64,000 bases of DNA from Silene latifolia (Eukaryota > Streptophyta > Magnoliopsida > Caryophyllales > Caryophyllaceae). The translations under genes and the position numbers were made by a program. The stretch lies in contig NC_133537.1 in NCBI RefSeq assembly GCF_048544455.1, positions 313,430,238-313,494,237 of the forward strand, given 5' to 3'. Below, in pieces: positions 60,542 through 64,000 of this stretch. How positions within the stretch are numbered: the first letter of the stretch is position 1; each line of letters begins with the position of its first letter. The notes under the pieces are model-generated. The model ran no database searches, was not told the origin of the DNA, and worked only from the letters and a program-made list of their open reading frames with translations.

Positions 60542-60986
60542 AAAGGGATATTCTCTCGTGTACTCCTCAACTTTTTCATTTTCTATGATATACCCTTTTT
60601 TTCATGCAAAAAAACTTTGACCGTCAATAACTCTTGGCTACAAGTTCAGAATACGATAAACTTTTTTTCCAAATTGACTGTCTTTAAGAGGTCTTCCGTT
60701 TGAAAAAAAATTCACCGACGTCTCAACTCGTAGTCGGGAATTATGGTCGGTCAAAGTTTATTCGTTAAAAAAAGTTTGACCAACCATAACTACCGGCTAC
60801 GAGTTCAAAATGGAGGAATTTTTTTTTCAAATTGAAGGCCTTGACGAGATAATTGGTTTGAAAAAAAAAATTACCGTTTTCTGAACTCGTAACAGAGAAT
60901 TATTGTCGGTCAAAGTTTTTTGAAAAAACGAGTGACACCATGTAAAAACGAAAAAGTTCGAGTAATACGAGAGAGAATATCCCTTT
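60542..60986. mobile_element. Inverted-repeat element (foldback MITE), 445 bp
   Basis: AAAGGGATATTCTCTCGTGTACTC at the left mirrors GAGTAATACGAGAGAGAATATCCCTTT at the right. Inner blocks around TTTGACCGTCAATAACTC also repeat, in direct and inverted form. Flanks are A/T runs, so the duplication cannot be read. Confidence 0.7.
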
Positions 60987-61152
60987 AAAAAAAAATTATT
61001 AGTGATTGTTATCGATTATTTGTTGATAATAGCAATTATAGTGATGTTTATTTTCTTATTCTTATTAATCATACATTTTTATATGCATAGCAAAAAAACG
61101 ACTTTTGTTTAATGTTCATGTTCAAATGGTAAGATCATTTTTAACGCAAATT

Positions 61153-61307
61153 CTCGTTATAGACAGAGATAGTGCTCCTCTTACAAATGAAAGTGGATAG
61201 TGTAAGTGGTGGGAAATGGATACCCACACTTGCACTATCCACTTTCATTTGTGAGAGGACCATTATTCATCTATAGCTATAGATCTATAGTGTCTGTCTA
61301 TAATGAG
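61153..61307. mobile_element. Hairpin MITE, 155 bp
   Basis: Outer ends CTCGTTATAGACAGA and TCTGTCTATAATGAG are inverted. An inner, almost perfect stem of about 36 bp (61177-61213 with 61222-61258) surrounds a very short loop. Confidence 0.75.
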
Positions 61308-61335
61308 ACAGACTGCATTTTTAATAGTATAATTA

Positions 61336-64000
61336 CTAGTTTGGATGCCCGTGCGTTACAACGGGTAATTAACTTTGTAACAAAAAATTGGTTATAGAGT
61401 CTTAATAATTAATATTAACATCTTATGTCTAATCATTTATTTAGATATGATCAAAAGTCAAAAACATTTTATTTAAAAGACGCAAAAGATGTTGGGTTCA
61501 TACCTAAGTTCCAATGATGCCTCATATTTATAATCATAAGACCACCACATCTGATGTTAATCTTTCAATGTGGGACAATTCTATTATTTTTGTATAATTT
61601 CACATTATTTTTCAATGTGGGACATATAACATACTAAGAAGTACACAATTTTATATATGTACAAATTATATGAAATCTAAACGCTAATGATAGCATTTTT
61701 ACCACGAATCAAATTATGTTATTTTCATAATTTTCTTAATGATATTTTTTTTGCCAAATGAAATGTAAAAATTTTTACATAAAAATTAGAAACATCACTT
61801 GAATATAATATAGGAAATAAATATTATAATAATTAAAAGATTCTCCACTTTAATTTTTTACATCGAAATATATTATTTATAATTCTTTCCTAAATTAATT
61901 TTTAGGATCACCCCACCTTATGATAATTTTCTGATGGGACAATTTAATTATTTATATGTAGTATATTTAATATTAAAAGGTTCTCCACTTTATTTTTTAC
62001 ATCAAAATATATTATTTATAATATTTCCCTAAATTAATTTTTAGGATCACCCCACCTTATGATAATTTTCTGATGTGGGATAATTCAACTATTTATATGT
62101 AGTAAATTTACCACACCTACATTATTTTTCAATGTGAGACAAATAACACAAGAAAAACTACACAATCTTTTTTGCACCTATTTCGATATCTAACCCGATT
62201 TAATAATGAGAAAATATTATACTATCTATTTATATTCGTACGTTTTTTTTTCATTTTTTGTCATAATTAAAATATGAACAAATGATATGATTCAAATAAC
62301 ATTTTTTTCCTAACACGACTTTTAAGATGTAATTGAGGTAGCAATAAAATGTATAAACAAATGCAAAATATTTTCTTTTTTTGGTGCAATTGTGATTAAT
62401 GGTTAAAAATTATGATGTGTTTTAGTTATTCAAATGTAATGAGGCATAATAATTATTGCCTATATTTAAAAGTTAAAAAGATTTAATTCTACTATTTATC
62501 AAAGTAAAAAATTTTATTATTGATTTGTTTATGGATTCAAGATCTTTTTATACAACACTTGATTGTATTATAATTCATAAATTTTCTATTTACAATCATC
62601 ATTATATATATGACACATTAATGACCAATTTATGTATATTTAGCACCCATTATATTTTTAAATTATGATTTTGTTTTAAATAAAGTTATTACACTGTCGA
62701 TTGTCTTAAAATAAATATTATAATATCACTAATATAGTAATATATAATCGCTTTTATAAATATCTACGTGATTAATATTTGTATGGTATTGTTGTAACAA
62801 AGGTTTACCGTTAATACAAACTCTTATAAAAACTCTCTAAGATAATATTTAACGATTCAAAAGATTTTGGATTGATACCCCTAAGTTTCAAATATGACTC
62901 CTATTTATAATCATGCGATACCCCACCTCATGATAATCTTCTAATGTGGGACTATTCAACTATTTATATGTAGTATATTTACCACGCCTACATTATTTTT
63001 CAATGTGGGACAAACAATATACTTAGAAATACACCCTCTTTTTCGCACCTAATTCGATATCCAACCCAGTTTAATATCTAATTATATAATTTTTCAAAAA
63101 AAAAATATGTTACTTTTTTGCTAAATGAGATGTATAAGTTTTTATATAAAAATTATAAACATCACTTGGACATAATATAAAAAATATATATCATACCATG
63201 GAGATAATGATATATAAACTCTTAAGAACTCTCCAAGACAATGCTTAAGAGAATTAGAAGGTTTTGGGTTGGTATTTAGGTTCTAAGAATGCTTTCTATT
63301 TATAATCATATGAACACCCACCTTATGCTAAACTTTCGATGTTGGACAATTCTGTTGATTATACGTAATATATTCACCACACCAACATATTTTTCAATGT
63401 GGGACAAATAACATACTTAGAAATACACCAACTTTTTCGCACATAATTCGACATCTAGTCCGGGTTAATAATAATAAGCAAATACTATACTCCCTTGATT
63501 CAAGACCAAATACAACATTTCCCTTTTTTCATTATTCATGAACGAATAGAATCTTTACGATTCCTTGCAATATGTAAGACAAAATATGGTCATCTGGGAT
63601 CTTATTTGATTCACGTAAGTACAATGAGAAAATCAAATTTTTAAATTTTTTATAATGTAAACTTAAAGATATTTACGTTGTAATTTGTGACTTGGCAAGT
63701 GTGTAAATGAAAATGTTGTATTTGGTCTTAAATGGAGGGAGTACTATTTATTAATATTCATACGTTTGTTTTTAATTTTTTTTTATCATAATTAAAAATA
63801 TATGCAAATAATATGATACTATATACTAATGCTAGCATTTCTTTTACCAAGAATCTATTATAATATAATTTTTATAATTTCTTTATAATACTTTTTTGGG
63901 GAAAGAGATGTATAATTTTTTATATAAAGATTATAAACACCACTTGAATATAATACATAATATAGAAAATATATATATATCATACTGTGAAGATAATGAT
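61336..64000 (-). mobile_element. Helitron 3' end, minus strand, running off the window
   Basis: On the minus strand the sequence ends CCCGTTGTAACGCACGGGCATCC then AAACTAG before a T: a Helitron terminal hairpin and CTAG end at 61336, next to A (61335). To the right lie only non-coding AT-rich repeats, including a 140-bp tandem pair (61831-61970, 61971-62110) and five or more AATGTGGGACAA-containing units to 63420. The 5' end is not in the window, so its extent is open. Confidence 0.65.
63490..63741. mobile_element. Stowaway-type MITE, 252 bp
   Basis: CTCCCTTGATTCAAGACCAAATACAAC and the inverse of GTTGTATTTGGTCTTAAATGGAGGGAG, flanked by TA. It is nested in the right-hand repeat region. Confidence 0.85.

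Noticed and set aside
1-64000. CRISPR array, bacterial operon, phage or defence system
   Set aside because: Intron-bearing plant genes and plant transposons throughout; direct repeats seen are LTRs, tandem repeats or target duplications, with no spacer-repeat pattern.

Overview
The window is nuclear DNA from a flowering plant, most likely a eudicot. Genes have introns with GT-AG sites (plus one AT-AC and one GC-AG), the DNA is AT-rich, and Stowaway, hAT, Mutator-like, Helitron, Copia and Gypsy/Tat elements are everywhere. I cannot name the species. A Caryophyllales origin would fit the general look of the repeats, but that is a guess. There are no bacterial operons, CRISPR arrays or defence clusters, and I found no wholly new biological system. 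The notable content is gene structure (a U12-type intron, a GC-AG intron, a gene split by 13.5 kb of nested transposons) and unusual transposon architecture.

Host genes, left to right: (1) the 3' part of a COBRA-like (COBL7-group) GPI-anchored cell-wall protein gene, + strand, 1-2131; (2) a complete five-exon Di19-type zinc-finger gene, + strand, 6261-9932, whose third intron is a textbook U12 AT-AC intron; (3) fragments of an F-box/LRR/FBD gene, + strand, at 16.1-16.7 kb and 30.2-31.0 kb, now separated by a transposon-filled intron; (4) a complete six-exon DUF789 gene, - strand, 36294-31857; (5) a complete three-exon heavy-metal-associated isoprenylated plant protein (HIPP), + strand, 53043-54504; (6) the last four exons of an unidentified gene, - strand, 58196-56713, recognised by consistent splice phases.

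Mobile DNA fills the rest. 3.6-5.8 kb: a 976-bp Mutator-like element with a perfect 9-bp target duplication, then a 1054-bp Helitron. 10.9-15.8 kb: an LTR element without gag-pol whose only gene is an antisense, broken 'putative gypsy type transposon' ORF with its own TATA box. 16.7-30.0 kb (inside the FBD gene): a foldback element, a piece of Copia LTR, two Angela-like Copia copies lying head to head as a roughly 10.5-kb imperfect palindrome, and a hAT element carrying a tRNA-like segment and a nested Stowaway. 30.4-31.0 kb: a truncated LINE flanked by a 17-bp duplication. 36.7-37.7 and 48.6-49.5 kb: two foldback Mutator-like elements with similar ends. 37.7-48.1 kb: a gag-like fragment interrupted by a 3'-truncated Tat/Ogre Gypsy element (LTR, tRNA-Arg type primer site, gag, RT, two RNase H domains, start of integrase). 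55-64 kb: LINE RNase H relics, a tRNA-derived SINE, a possible TRIM, hairpin MITEs and a minus-strand Helitron that runs off the right edge.

No pathway links the host genes. They are ordinary dispersed plant genes between layers of nested transposons.
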